Notes: a model not told the origin generated them from the letters alone. A DNA stretch of 8,411 nt from an uncultured Ruminococcus sp. (GCA_947175005.1 CAMWLD010000083.1:1-8411); one strand, 5' to 3'; shown: positions 1-5,722, counted from the first letter of the stretch. Made by a program: numbers and translations.

Positions 1-48
1 CTGATAGGGCTTTTTTTCAAAGGCGGAGAGCATGGAGCGTTTTTTGGA

Positions 49-867
49 TTAGTCCCGCTCCGCCATTACCTTCTCTGCCAGCCGCAGCAGTTCATCATCG
101 TCAGCCCGACGGGCAGCCCGCCTGAAAAGCGCCGACTGCACGATCTGCGATTTTTCAAGCACACTGCCGTTCTCCCCCGCCGAAAGCTCATCAAGAGTAA
201 GAGCTTCTCTGCGGACAGCCTCCCAGTCTATATTAAATTTTTCCGTGAACACCCTTGCGCATTCCGGGTCAGCCTTTTTCAGCCTCCTCACCTTCTTGCC
301 GCCGTCGGTGCATTGCGAAAAGAACCGGTCCAGGCTGAATCTGTTCGCTCTCGGGTGTTCCAGCATTTTCCGTCCCACATCATTTACTATCCGCTCAAAA
401 TAATCCTTATCCAGTTCAAAAAGGCATATGCACAGAATCTCAAAGCCGTCGTTCCAGCCGTTATAAACAAACCTTTTTCCGCTGCGGCGGTCGGTCTCTC
501 TTATGTATATTTCATTAAAAAAGTCCGATATTTTTTCCATGAGACCGCTGTCATTGCATTCACGGTAAAGAAACACAAGAAAATTCGACATCTGCAAGCA
601 TTCCCAGCTGCCGTCAATACTCCGTGTAAGCCTTTTCATAACAATATCCGCAAAATATTCCGGCTGTCCCGTCAGCATAGCCGCATCACAAAGATATGCT
701 CCTCTGCTCCCCTCGTCCTGCATACTAAAGCAAGTGTTGGAGGTGCAGCACTCCGCAATTATTTTTGCGTATTTCATAGGGTCGCCGCAGCAATTCAGAA
801 AACGCAGTGCGTTTCCGTACCCGTCCGCAAGCAGCCGTTTAAATTCGCTCTTTTTTAAGTCTTTCAA
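49..867 (-). CDS. Hypothetical alpha-helical protein, TTG start
   Basis: I do not recognise this 272-residue protein and assign no function. It looks soluble, with no signal peptide or membrane segment, and is mostly helical. Recurring helix-like blocks (for example around 'GDPMKYAKIIAECC', 'GQPEYFADIVMKRL' and 'DKDYFERIVNDVG') suggest a HEAT/TPR-like solenoid, but this is inference only. The C-terminus is charged (ALFRRAARRADDDELL). The frame is open back to an ATG at 981, but I chose TTG at 867. A near-perfect AAGGAGG lies 5 nt upstream of it (873-879), whereas the ATG has no ribosome binding site, would overlap the previous stop codon, and would force translation through two hairpins. The 38 residues so excluded look non-coding (Cys/Asn-rich, low complexity). 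The gene follows the zinc-ribbon gene and may share its transcript. No terminator is visible in the 48 bases after its stop. Confidence 0.75.
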   Translation of the reverse strand: MKDLKKSEFKRLLADGYGNALRFLNCCGDPMKYAKIIAECCTSNTCFSMQDEGSRGAYLCDAAMLTGQPEYFADIVMKRLTRSIDGSWECLQMSNFLVFLYRECNDSGLMEKISDFFNEIYIRETDRRSGKRFVYNGWNDGFEILCICLFELDKDYFERIVNDVGRKMLEHPRANRFSLDRFFSQCTDGGKKVRRLKKADPECARVFTEKFNIDWEAVRREALTLDELSAGENGSVLEKSQIVQSALFRRAARRADDDELLRLAEKVMAERD

Positions 868-879
868 ATAATCCTCCTT
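868..879 (-). promoter_or_regulatory. Strong ribosome binding site that sets a TTG start
   Basis: On the minus strand AAGGAGG (873-879) is followed by a 5-nt spacer and TTG at 867-865. It is the only good Shine-Dalgarno sequence near the 5' end of this reading frame, so it decides the start against the upstream ATG at 981. Confidence 0.75.
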
Positions 880-902
880 ACGGTTGTTATTGATACATTT
901 AA

Positions 903-928
903 CGCCTTGCATAACGCTATGCAAGGCG
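903..928. repeat. Perfect 11-bp inverted repeat (hairpin)
   Basis: Arms CGCCTTGCATA (903-913) and TATGCAAGGCG (918-928) are perfectly complementary and separated by the 4-nt loop ACGC. It lies between the zinc-ribbon stop codon and the TTG start of the next gene. No T-run follows on either strand, so it is not a standard terminator. It could be an mRNA processing or stabilising stem, an operator, or a copy of a dispersed small palindrome. Confidence 0.7.
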
Positions 929-955
929 CAGCGATCGTGACTTGCATTTGGCTGC

Positions 956-980
956 TGATTACACAGCGTTGTGCAAATCA
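956..980. repeat. Imperfect inverted repeat right after the zinc-ribbon stop
   Basis: On the plus strand TGATT (956-960) pairs with AATCA (976-980) and CACA (962-965) pairs with TGTG (970-973), around the 4-nt loop GCGT. There is a small internal loop between the two stems. It begins immediately after the stop codon of the zinc-ribbon gene and has the same kind of 4-nt loop (GCGT/ACGC) as the 903-928 hairpin. No T-run follows on the minus strand. Confidence 0.45.
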
Positions 981-1394
981 TTAAAATAAATCATAGAAAA
1001 TCTCCTCCAGCACATCACCCAGCCACTTCCAGAACTCAATGTCAAAGCTGTCGATAATGGAGAAAAACACAAAAAAAATCACTATCAATACAACGCAGCC
1101 CGTGCCCTTTTTCCTGCCGCCCTCCACCGAGGGACGCTCGCTTGCAGGCGGACTTTGATATGTACCGCCGGGCTGTGCTTGATGTGCCCGGTGTTCCGGG
1201 CGGTTTGCGTTGCCTGCATAAGGTCTGCTGTAGCTTTCCTTTTCATGGGTGTGCCTGCCGCCGTCAAATTCACGGTAATTATCACAGCTTATATTGCTGC
1301 CCGTGTAGGTGTTATCGGGATAGACAGCAGCTCCGCAGTGGGAGCAAAAGTCGTCGTCACGGCTTAATCTATGGCATTCGGGACACATTCTCAT
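981..1394 (-). CDS. Zinc-ribbon protein with one membrane segment
   Basis: This 137-residue protein has three parts. Residues 4-20 form a double-CxxC zinc ribbon (C4-P-E-C7 and C17-S-H-C20), followed by Gly, as in the many zinc_ribbon_2-type proteins of Firmicutes. Residues 25-96 are a polar, Gly/Pro/His/Arg-rich linker that is probably disordered. Residues 99-116 (CVVLIVIFFVFFSIIDSF) form one transmembrane helix, followed by a short acidic/aromatic amphipathic tail (FWKWLGDVLEEIF). There is no signal peptide, so the ribbon is probably cytosolic and anchored by the helix. The start is the first of two close ATGs: AAAGGGGGT lies about 10 nt upstream of it. The gene lies downstream of a hairpin terminator and upstream of the hypothetical TTG-start gene. 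The function is unknown. Ribbons of this type are structural, and I see no enzyme domain. Confidence 0.85.
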   Translation of the reverse strand: MRMCPECHRLSRDDDFCSHCGAAVYPDNTYTGSNISCDNYREFDGGRHTHEKESYSRPYAGNANRPEHRAHQAQPGGTYQSPPASERPSVEGGRKKGTGCVVLIVIFFVFFSIIDSFDIEFWKWLGDVLEEIFYDLF

Positions 1395-1426
1395 AAGCTT
1401 TTTACCCCCTTTGGAAGCATTATTTT

Positions 1427-1465
1427 AAAAGTCGGGAACAGCGCTGCATTATAAGCGCTGTCCCC
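1427..1465 (-). terminator. Hairpin terminator after the cyclophilin gene
   Basis: On the minus strand GGGGACAGCGCT (1465-1454) pairs with AGCGCTGTTCCC (1445-1434) over 12 bp with one G-U pair. The loop is 8 nt, and GAC then TTTT follow. The stem is strong and GC-rich, but the T-run is short, so termination may be partial and allow read-through into the zinc-ribbon gene. It sits in the 154-nt gap after the isomerase gene. The rest of that gap shows only a small TAGCGCTA palindrome near 1529-1536. Confidence 0.6.
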
Positions 1466-1548
1466 TTTCACACTATTATCTGCAAATATACTTGTAAATA
1501 CTCCAAACCAAAAACAAGCCGCACAATCATAGCGCTAAGCAATCGCAA

Positions 1549-2358
1549 TTATCCCTCATACTCCACTATTCTGACAGAATCCATAACCACCTGTGTCAAG
1601 GGCTTTTCGTTATCGTCGGTCTCCACACCGGAAATACTGCGGACAATGTCCATTCCCTCAAAAACCTGCCCGAATACGGTGTAACCTCCGTCAAGGTGGG
1701 GAGTGCCGCCCTTTTCACGGTACATCTCTTGGACGTTTGCCGGGTAATTATAGCCTATCTGCTCAAAAAAGTTTTCAACATATTGGATATTGCCGTCCTC
1801 ATCGTAATAACTGCCCGAATATATAAATTTTTCGGGGCTGTTCACTATATAAAACTGGCTGCCGTTGGTGGTAGGTCCACCGGAATTGGCATATGCCACA
1901 GCGCCGCTGAAATGGTAAAGTCCCTCGGGAACGCCGCCGTCAAACTTGTCTCCCCATAGGCTGCTGCCGCCGAAGCCGTCGCCTCTGGGGTCGCCGCCCT
2001 GTATCATAAAATTGGGGATTATGCGGTGGAATATCAGTTCGTCGTAATAGTTCATTTCCGCCAGTCCCACAAAATTGTCCACACCCGCCTTAGCTGCCTC
2101 GGGGAACAGCTTTATTTTAATATCACCGTAATCCCGAACACTGATAACTGCGATCTTCTCGCCTTTAACGGGAGGGGTAAAGTTAAGTATTTCCGCATCT
2201 TCAAGTGGTGCGGTTGCCTCGTTTGAAACCGAATCGGTCGCTGCGGCAGGGGTTGTGTCCCCCTGTGTGCCGCTCTCTCCGCAAGCCGTAAAGAGCATTC
2301 CCGAGAATATTGTCATTGTAAGCATTGCCGCAATTGCAGCGTATCTTCTGTTCTTCAT
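1549..2358 (-). CDS. Secreted cyclophilin-type peptidyl-prolyl isomerase lipoprotein
   Basis: Cyclophilins catalyse cis-trans isomerisation of Xaa-Pro bonds and help proteins fold. This one should act outside the membrane: residues 1-26 are a lipoprotein signal (KNRR, a hydrophobic core, then lipobox LFTAC with Cys26 as the lipidated residue). A flexible Thr/Ala/Ser-rich linker follows (about 27-65), then the cyclophilin domain (about 68-267). Visible signatures are FHRIIPNFMIQGGDP (residues 110-124, with the catalytic-type Arg112, Phe117 and Gln120), NGSQFYI (165-171) and LDGGYTVFG (222-230). In the last motif Tyr226 stands where human cyclophilin A has His126. Between these motifs there is an insertion of about 35 residues (181-215). 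The frame is open to an ATG at 2442, but I chose ATG 2358 because it starts the signal peptide and has GAAAGG upstream. A TATAAT promoter lies just before it, and a hairpin terminator follows. Confidence 0.93.
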   Translation of the reverse strand: MKNRRYAAIAAMLTMTIFSGMLFTACGESGTQGDTTPAAATDSVSNEATAPLEDAEILNFTPPVKGEKIAVISVRDYGDIKIKLFPEAAKAGVDNFVGLAEMNYYDELIFHRIIPNFMIQGGDPRGDGFGGSSLWGDKFDGGVPEGLYHFSGAVAYANSGGPTTNGSQFYIVNSPEKFIYSGSYYDEDGNIQYVENFFEQIGYNYPANVQEMYREKGGTPHLDGGYTVFGQVFEGMDIVRSISGVETDDNEKPLTQVVMDSVRIVEYEG

Positions 2359-2397
2359 TTTTTTCAGACCTTTCAAAATTATGTTAATATTTCCGAA

Positions 2398-2425
2398 ATT
2401 ATAACGGAGCATTAAAATATGTCCG
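2398..2425 (-). promoter_or_regulatory. Probable sigma-A promoter of the isomerase gene
   Basis: On the minus strand CGGACA (2425-2420, four of six matches to TTGACA) is followed by a 16-nt spacer and a perfect TATAAT (2403-2398). Transcription would start near 2391, giving a leader of about 33 nt before the ATG at 2358. It lies in the 99-nt gap after pyk, where I see no terminator, so read-through from pyk is also possible. Confidence 0.55.
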
Positions 2426-2457
2426 ATAAATTTCTTTGGCATTCATTCACAATAAAT

Positions 2458-3888
2458 TTACTTTCCGCTGTCTCCCGTCACAGTTACCTTCAGCATATTC
2501 GTATTTCCCGCCACACCGAGAGGGATACCCGCTGTGATTACCGTAACATCGCCCTTTTGCAGCAGTCCCGCTTTGGTGGCGGCCTCAATTGCACCGTCCA
2601 GCAGCTCATCGGTATTGCTTTTCTCGTCCATCATAAGGGGAATAACTCCCCAGGAGAGGTTCATCTGACGGCAGACAATGGGGCTGGGAGTGCAGCCGAT
2701 TATAGGGCAGGCAGGGCGGAATTTCGAGAGCATTTTCGCCGTGTCGCCTGTCTTGGTAACGGTGACTATCGCCTTTGCCCCCAGGTCGTGAGCGGTGGTG
2801 CAGGCGGCGTGGGAAATAGCGTTGGTAATGCCGTTCCCCTTTTCCTGCTCACGGCTGCGCAGGCGGCTCACATAGTTGATGTCATTCTCGGTGGTCTCGG
2901 CAATGAGCGCCATGGTGCGCACTGCCTCAACGGGGTGCTTGCCCGCTGCGGTCTCGCCGCTTAGCATTATGGCGGAGGTGCCGTCGTAAATAGCGTTGGC
3001 AACGTCGGTTATCTCCGCTCTTGTGGGTCTAACATGGGTTATCATGCTTTCAAGCATTTGTGTAGCGGTAATTACCTGCTTGCCTGCATTGTAACCCTTG
3101 CTGATAAGGCTTTTCTGAATGGCGGGTATCTGCTCGAAGGGTATCTCCACGCCCATATCGCCTCTTGCAACCATTATGCCGTCGGCAATTTCCAGTATCT
3201 CGTCAATGTTCCTCACGCCGTCCATATTCTCTATTTTCGCAATAATTCTCGGTGTGCTCCAGCCCAGGCTTTTTATGAATTTTTTAAGATACGCCACATC
3301 CGCTGCACTGCGCACAAAGGATGCCGCAATAAAGTCGAAGCCGATCTTAGCCCCGAACTCCAGGTCGTTCATATCCCGCTCGGAAAGATAGGGCATGGAA
3401 AGCTCCACTCCGGGGACGTTTATTCCCTTGTTAGTGCCTATCTCGCCCCCGTGAACAACGCGGGTCTTTATCTCATTTCCCGAAACGGAAATGACCTTCA
3501 GCTCCACAGCGCCGTCGTTTATGAGAATCGCCGTACCCGCCTTAACGTCCCCGGGAAGCCCCTTAAAGGAAATAGAGGCTATTTCCCTGTCGCATATCCG
3601 CTCCTCGGTGGTAAGGGTGAATTCGTCGCCGTCCTGTAGGGTCACAGGACTTTCTTCAAATTTCCCCAAACGTATCTCGGGGCCTTTCGTATCCAGCAGC
3701 GCCGCCACAGGCAGCTTCAGTTCGTCCCGCAGTGCGGATAACTGCCTGAATCTCTTCTCATGGTCGGAAAAATCCCCGTGGGAAAAATTGAACCGCGCCA
3801 CATTCATTCCCGAAAGCATAAGCTCCCGCAAAACCGCGTCATTATCCGTGGCAGGGCCTAAGGTGCAGATTATTTTGGTCTTTCTCAT
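2458..3888 (-). CDS. pyk: Pyruvate kinase
   Basis: Cytosolic glycolytic enzyme that transfers phosphate from phosphoenolpyruvate to ADP, giving pyruvate and ATP with Mg2+. The 476 residues cover the whole family core: the barrel with an inserted B domain (about 69-166) and the C-terminal regulatory domain (about 350-470). Visible landmarks are Arg32 and Asn34 in VARFNFSHG, Asp66 in LLDTKGPEIR, Lys218 and Glu220 in IIAKIENMDG, Asp244 in ARGDMGVEIP, and Thr276 in TATQMLESM. TKTGDT (378-383) matches the sugar-phosphate effector loop, which suggests allosteric activation. The extra C-terminal PEP-utiliser-like domain of Bacillus-type enzymes is absent. AAGGAG lies about 10 nt before the ATG. The gene follows mgtE by 98 nt with no visible terminator, so shared transcription is possible, and it may have a weak promoter of its own. 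Confidence 0.98.
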   Translation of the reverse strand: MRKTKIICTLGPATDNDAVLRELMLSGMNVARFNFSHGDFSDHEKRFRQLSALRDELKLPVAALLDTKGPEIRLGKFEESPVTLQDGDEFTLTTEERICDREIASISFKGLPGDVKAGTAILINDGAVELKVISVSGNEIKTRVVHGGEIGTNKGINVPGVELSMPYLSERDMNDLEFGAKIGFDFIAASFVRSAADVAYLKKFIKSLGWSTPRIIAKIENMDGVRNIDEILEIADGIMVARGDMGVEIPFEQIPAIQKSLISKGYNAGKQVITATQMLESMITHVRPTRAEITDVANAIYDGTSAIMLSGETAAGKHPVEAVRTMALIAETTENDINYVSRLRSREQEKGNGITNAISHAACTTAHDLGAKAIVTVTKTGDTAKMLSKFRPACPIIGCTPSPIVCRQMNLSWGVIPLMMDEKSNTDELLDGAIEAATKAGLLQKGDVTVITAGIPLGVAGNTNMLKVTVTGDSGK

Positions 3889-3927
3889 AAACTTACATCT
3901 CCTTGAAAATCAAAGCTGTATCATTAG

Positions 3928-3969
3928 ATGTGCACAGCACATATATATGCAGAATACATATCCGTGAAA
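3928..3969 (-). promoter_or_regulatory. Candidate pyk promoter with operator-like palindrome
   Basis: On the minus strand TTTCAC (3969-3964), a 16-nt spacer and TATATA (3947-3942) form a weak candidate promoter. It runs directly into a perfect inverted repeat, ATGTGC-TGT-GCACAT (3942-3928), which would cover the start site. That position fits either a repressor operator or a 5' hairpin on the pyk transcript. The hexamers are poor matches and I did not recognise the palindrome as the site of a known regulator. Confidence 0.3.
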
Positions 3970-3986
3970 TACTCTATATAGGTATA

Positions 3987-5348
3987 TTACACCGCCAAGT
4001 CAAGAATATTCAGCGCAATAACAAAATAAAGCAGCGTGGAAAGAGCGTCCACCATGGTGGAAATAAGGGGTGCGGACATAATCGCGGGATCAAGGTGTAT
4101 CCTCTTTGCCAGCATAGGCAGAATGCCGCCCAGCAGCTTTGCCAGTATTACCGTAACAATCAGAGTAACGGAAACTATCAAAGCAATTTTCAGATCATGA
4201 TACATTATCATTATCCTTGCAAAGTTCACCACGGAAAGTATCACGCTGCACACAAGCGCAATGCGAATCTCCTTGAACACCACCTTGAAGAAATCCTTCG
4301 GACGGATCTCCTCCATTGCCATGCCCTGGATTATCATAGCCGAGGCCTGCGAGCCGCAGTTTCCGCCTGTGTCGGTAAGCATGGGCATAAACGCCACCAG
4401 CAGCGGCACAGCGGATATGAGGGACTCAAAATGAGTGGTGATGACACCCGTTATAGTCGCCGAGATCATCAGGATAAGCAGCCATACTATTCTGCTGCGG
4501 GCGTGCTTCCACACGCTGCGCTTGAAGTAGCCCCCCTCGTCGTCGGGCACGACCGCGCTCATGCGGGCAAGGTCTTCCGCGTTCTCTTCACGGATAACGT
4601 CCATTACATCGTCGAACGTGATTATACCCACTATGCGCCCGTCGGCGTCGGTCACAGGCAGGGCGGCAAGGCCGTGCTTGCTGAGAAGATTCGCAGCCGA
4701 CTCCCTGTCCTCCTGTACCTCAATGCTTATGACAGTGGTGTCCATTATATTTTCGATCTTTTCGTCCTCGTCCGCCACCACCAGATCAAGCAGCGAGATA
4801 GTACCCATAAGACGGCGGCTGTCGGTAACATAGCAAGTGTAAACCGTTTCTTTCACAATGCCTACCGCTCTTATCCGCTCCATTGCCTCTTTAACGCTGT
4901 CGTCACGGCGGAAATATACGAACTCTGTGGTCATTATCGACCCTGCGCTGTCCTCGGGATAGTTGAGCAGCTCGTTTATCTGACGGCGCTTTGCGGGGTC
5001 GGCATTTTTGAGGATTCGGGAGACCACGTTTGCGGGCATTTCCTCGATAATGTCCACCGTATCGTCAAGGAAAAGCTCGTCCAGCACCGCCTTCAGCTCG
5101 CTGTCGGAAAAGGCGTTTATAAGTATCATCTGCAATGAGCTGTCAAGGTATGTGAATGCGTCCGCTGCCAGTTCCTTTGGCAGTATGCGGAAAATAAGGG
5201 TCAGCTCTTTTTCGCCGACGTCCTCATGCTCGTCGGAAAGCTCCGTTAAAAGTCCCGCAATATCCGCAGGCATCATCTCCTGCAGGGCAATTTTGAGCTG
5301 CGGGAATGCCCTGTGCTTTACCAGCACTACAGCTTCTGTTTTATCCAT
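3987..5348 (-). CDS. mgtE: Magnesium channel/transporter MgtE
   Basis: MgtE is a dimeric inner-membrane Mg2+ channel that closes when its cytosolic domains bind Mg2+. The 453 residues show the full architecture. The N-terminal superhelical domain (about 1-130) contains FSDSELKAVLDELFLDDTVD. Two CBS domains follow (about 138-195 and 200-258), then the plug helix (about 259-280) and five membrane helices (about 283-305, 313-343, 361-384, 388-412 and 424-449). The pore signature DTGGNCGSQAS is at 326-336. Asp434 in TMVDALSTLLYF fits the ion-binding Asp432 described for Thermus MgtE. The frame is open to an ATG at 5414, but I chose ATG 5348 because GAGGAGGT (5363-5356) lies 7 nt upstream and the family N-terminus fits. 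A long structured leader precedes it. Known Firmicute mgtE genes are often under an M-box riboswitch, but I could not identify one here. Confidence 0.97.
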   Translation of the reverse strand: MDKTEAVVLVKHRAFPQLKIALQEMMPADIAGLLTELSDEHEDVGEKELTLIFRILPKELAADAFTYLDSSLQMILINAFSDSELKAVLDELFLDDTVDIIEEMPANVVSRILKNADPAKRRQINELLNYPEDSAGSIMTTEFVYFRRDDSVKEAMERIRAVGIVKETVYTCYVTDSRRLMGTISLLDLVVADEDEKIENIMDTTVISIEVQEDRESAANLLSKHGLAALPVTDADGRIVGIITFDDVMDVIREENAEDLARMSAVVPDDEGGYFKRSVWKHARSRIVWLLILMISATITGVITTHFESLISAVPLLVAFMPMLTDTGGNCGSQASAMIIQGMAMEEIRPKDFFKVVFKEIRIALVCSVILSVVNFARIMIMYHDLKIALIVSVTLIVTVILAKLLGGILPMLAKRIHLDPAIMSAPLISTMVDALSTLLYFVIALNILDLAV

Positions 5349-5355
5349 TTTAAAA

Positions 5356-5396
5356 ACCTCCTCTACTGGAGGCAAGAATTTCGGAGGCAGGAGGCA
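5356..5396 (-). promoter_or_regulatory. mgtE ribosome binding site with anti-Shine-Dalgarno repeats
   Basis: The ribosome binding site GAGGAGGT is at 5363-5356. Just upstream on the same strand are three exact copies of TGCCTCC: two in tandem (5396-5390 and 5389-5383) and one at 5374-5368. Each can pair with GGAGG. The nearest copy can form CCTC-CAGTA-GAGG with the site itself. A further GCCTCC lies at 5453-5448. This arrangement fits sequestration of the mgtE start, though pairing in vivo is inference. Confidence 0.5.
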
Positions 5397-5464
5397 GGAA
5401 ACTGCACCCTGCATTTACTCTGTATTACTTGCCGTCCGTTATATTAGGGAGGCGCAAACCGCTT

Positions 5465-5557
5465 TTACTCTGCCGCCGTGGGTGGTATAAAAATACGGAC
5501 ACCCAAATAGCGTGCAGAGCCTCTTCGCGGTATCGCGCCGCTGCCTGAGTTGTCCAT
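5465..5557 (-). CDS. Candidate 30-residue leader peptide upstream of mgtE
   Basis: This short frame has an ATG at 5557, 30 codons and a TAA at 5467-5465, inside the mgtE leader. AAAGGGAAG lies roughly 8-10 nt before the ATG, a moderate ribosome binding site. The peptide starts MDNSGSG, has a basic middle (PRRGSARYLGVR) and ends IFIPPTAAE. There is no signal peptide. A Pro-Pro pair near the end can slow ribosomes, and Pro/Arg-containing leader peptides such as MgtL are known to link translation to Mg2+ transporter expression in Salmonella. I see no sequence relation to MgtL. The frame covers the CTCTGC/GCAGAG and GGGTG/CACCC stems, with the stop codon just after the GCAGAG arm, so translation would open them. 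The alternative is that the frame is chance within a structured RNA. Confidence 0.4.
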   Translation of the reverse strand: MDNSGSGAIPRRGSARYLGVRIFIPPTAAE

Positions 5558-5609
5558 AAGTTCACTTCCCTTTCTAAAAAATCGGGTTTTCATAAAACCA
5601 CATACTAAT

Positions 5610-5638
5610 ATTATACAATATTCCCGTCCTTCTGTCAA
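5610..5638 (-). promoter_or_regulatory. Perfect sigma-A promoter of mgtE
   Basis: On the minus strand TTGACA (5638-5633), exactly 17 nt, then TATAAT (5615-5610): a full match to the consensus vegetative promoter. Transcription should begin near 5603. So strong a promoter on a transport gene suggests that control is exerted afterwards, in the leader. Confidence 0.9.
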
Positions 5639-5667
5639 GTGCGGAACAATATTTTTTTAAATTTTCC

Positions 5668-5701
5668 AAAATAAAAGGCAAGATGAAAATTTCACCTTGC
5701 C
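5668..5701 (-). terminator. Intrinsic terminator after the CPBP-like gene
   Basis: On the minus strand GGCAAGGTGAA (5701-5691), loop ATT and TTCATCTTGCC (5687-5677) form an 11-bp stem with one G-U pair, followed by TTTTATTTT (5676-5668). It separates the CPBP-like gene from the mgtE promoter, which begins about 30 nt further on. Confidence 0.88.
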
Positions 5702-5704
5702 GCG

Positions 5705-5722
5705 GCGTGCCGCCCGACACGC
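5705..5722. repeat. Small GC-rich hairpin before the terminator
   Basis: GCGTG (5705-5709) pairs with CACGC (5718-5722) around an 8-nt GC-rich loop. On the plus strand it is followed by TTTT, and on the minus strand it sits just upstream of the main terminator. It may be an accessory stem in the 3' end of the CPBP-like transcript or a weak plus-strand terminator, but no plus-strand gene is present. Confidence 0.35.

Larger units (their letters stand above)
5349..5603 (-). promoter_or_regulatory. Long structured leader of mgtE
   Basis: About 255 nt separate the predicted transcript start (near 5603) from the mgtE ATG. On the minus strand the pairings I can see are: a 5' hairpin GGTTTT-ATG-AAAACC (5599-5585); CGCG-ATAC-CGCG (5537-5526); CTCTGC (5519-5514) with GCAGAG (5473-5468), enclosing GGGTG (5504-5500) with CACCC (5484-5480) and GTAT-TTTT-ATAC (5496-5485); GAGGC (5523-5519) with GCCTC (5453-5449) around these; and GCAGG (5412-5408) with CCTGC (5398-5394). 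GC-rich nested stems in a leader of a Mg2+ channel suggest cis regulation. Fragments such as GAGGCTC recall the M-box, but the conserved core is not there in order. Confidence 0.5.

Noticed and set aside
1..48. Terminator after the hypothetical gene
   Set aside because: A minus-strand A-run and scattered C/T-rich sequence are present, but I found no stem followed by a T-run.
868..981. ATG at 981 as the start of the hypothetical gene, overlapping the previous stop
   Set aside because: No ribosome binding site is present, the extra 38 residues look non-coding, and two hairpins lie in the way. TTG at 867 has an excellent AAGGAGG.
1448..1476. TATAAT on the minus strand as a promoter of the zinc-ribbon gene
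   Set aside because: The hexamer is the loop of a strong terminator-like hairpin, and the sequence 16-18 nt upstream (ATAGTG) is a very poor -35.
2359..2442. ATG at 2442 as the start of the cyclophilin lipoprotein
   Set aside because: It would put 28 residues before a complete lipoprotein signal peptide and would lie upstream of the candidate promoter.
2419..3639. Plus-strand reading frames of 181 and 201 codons opposite pyk
   Set aside because: They are antisense to the conserved pyruvate kinase, have no ribosome binding site, and show no recognisable motifs.
3903..5138. A 411-codon plus-strand reading frame opposite mgtE
   Set aside because: Its translation is His/Tyr/Arg/Gln-rich low-complexity sequence with no family features, and it is fully antisense to a well-supported mgtE. 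It is a codon-bias shadow.
5440..5560. M-box riboswitch upstream of mgtE
   Set aside because: Fragments like GAGGCTC on the minus strand and GGGAGGC/CTGCCGCC on the plus strand resemble parts of it. The full ordered core is not present on the mgtE strand. I kept a general structured-leader call instead.
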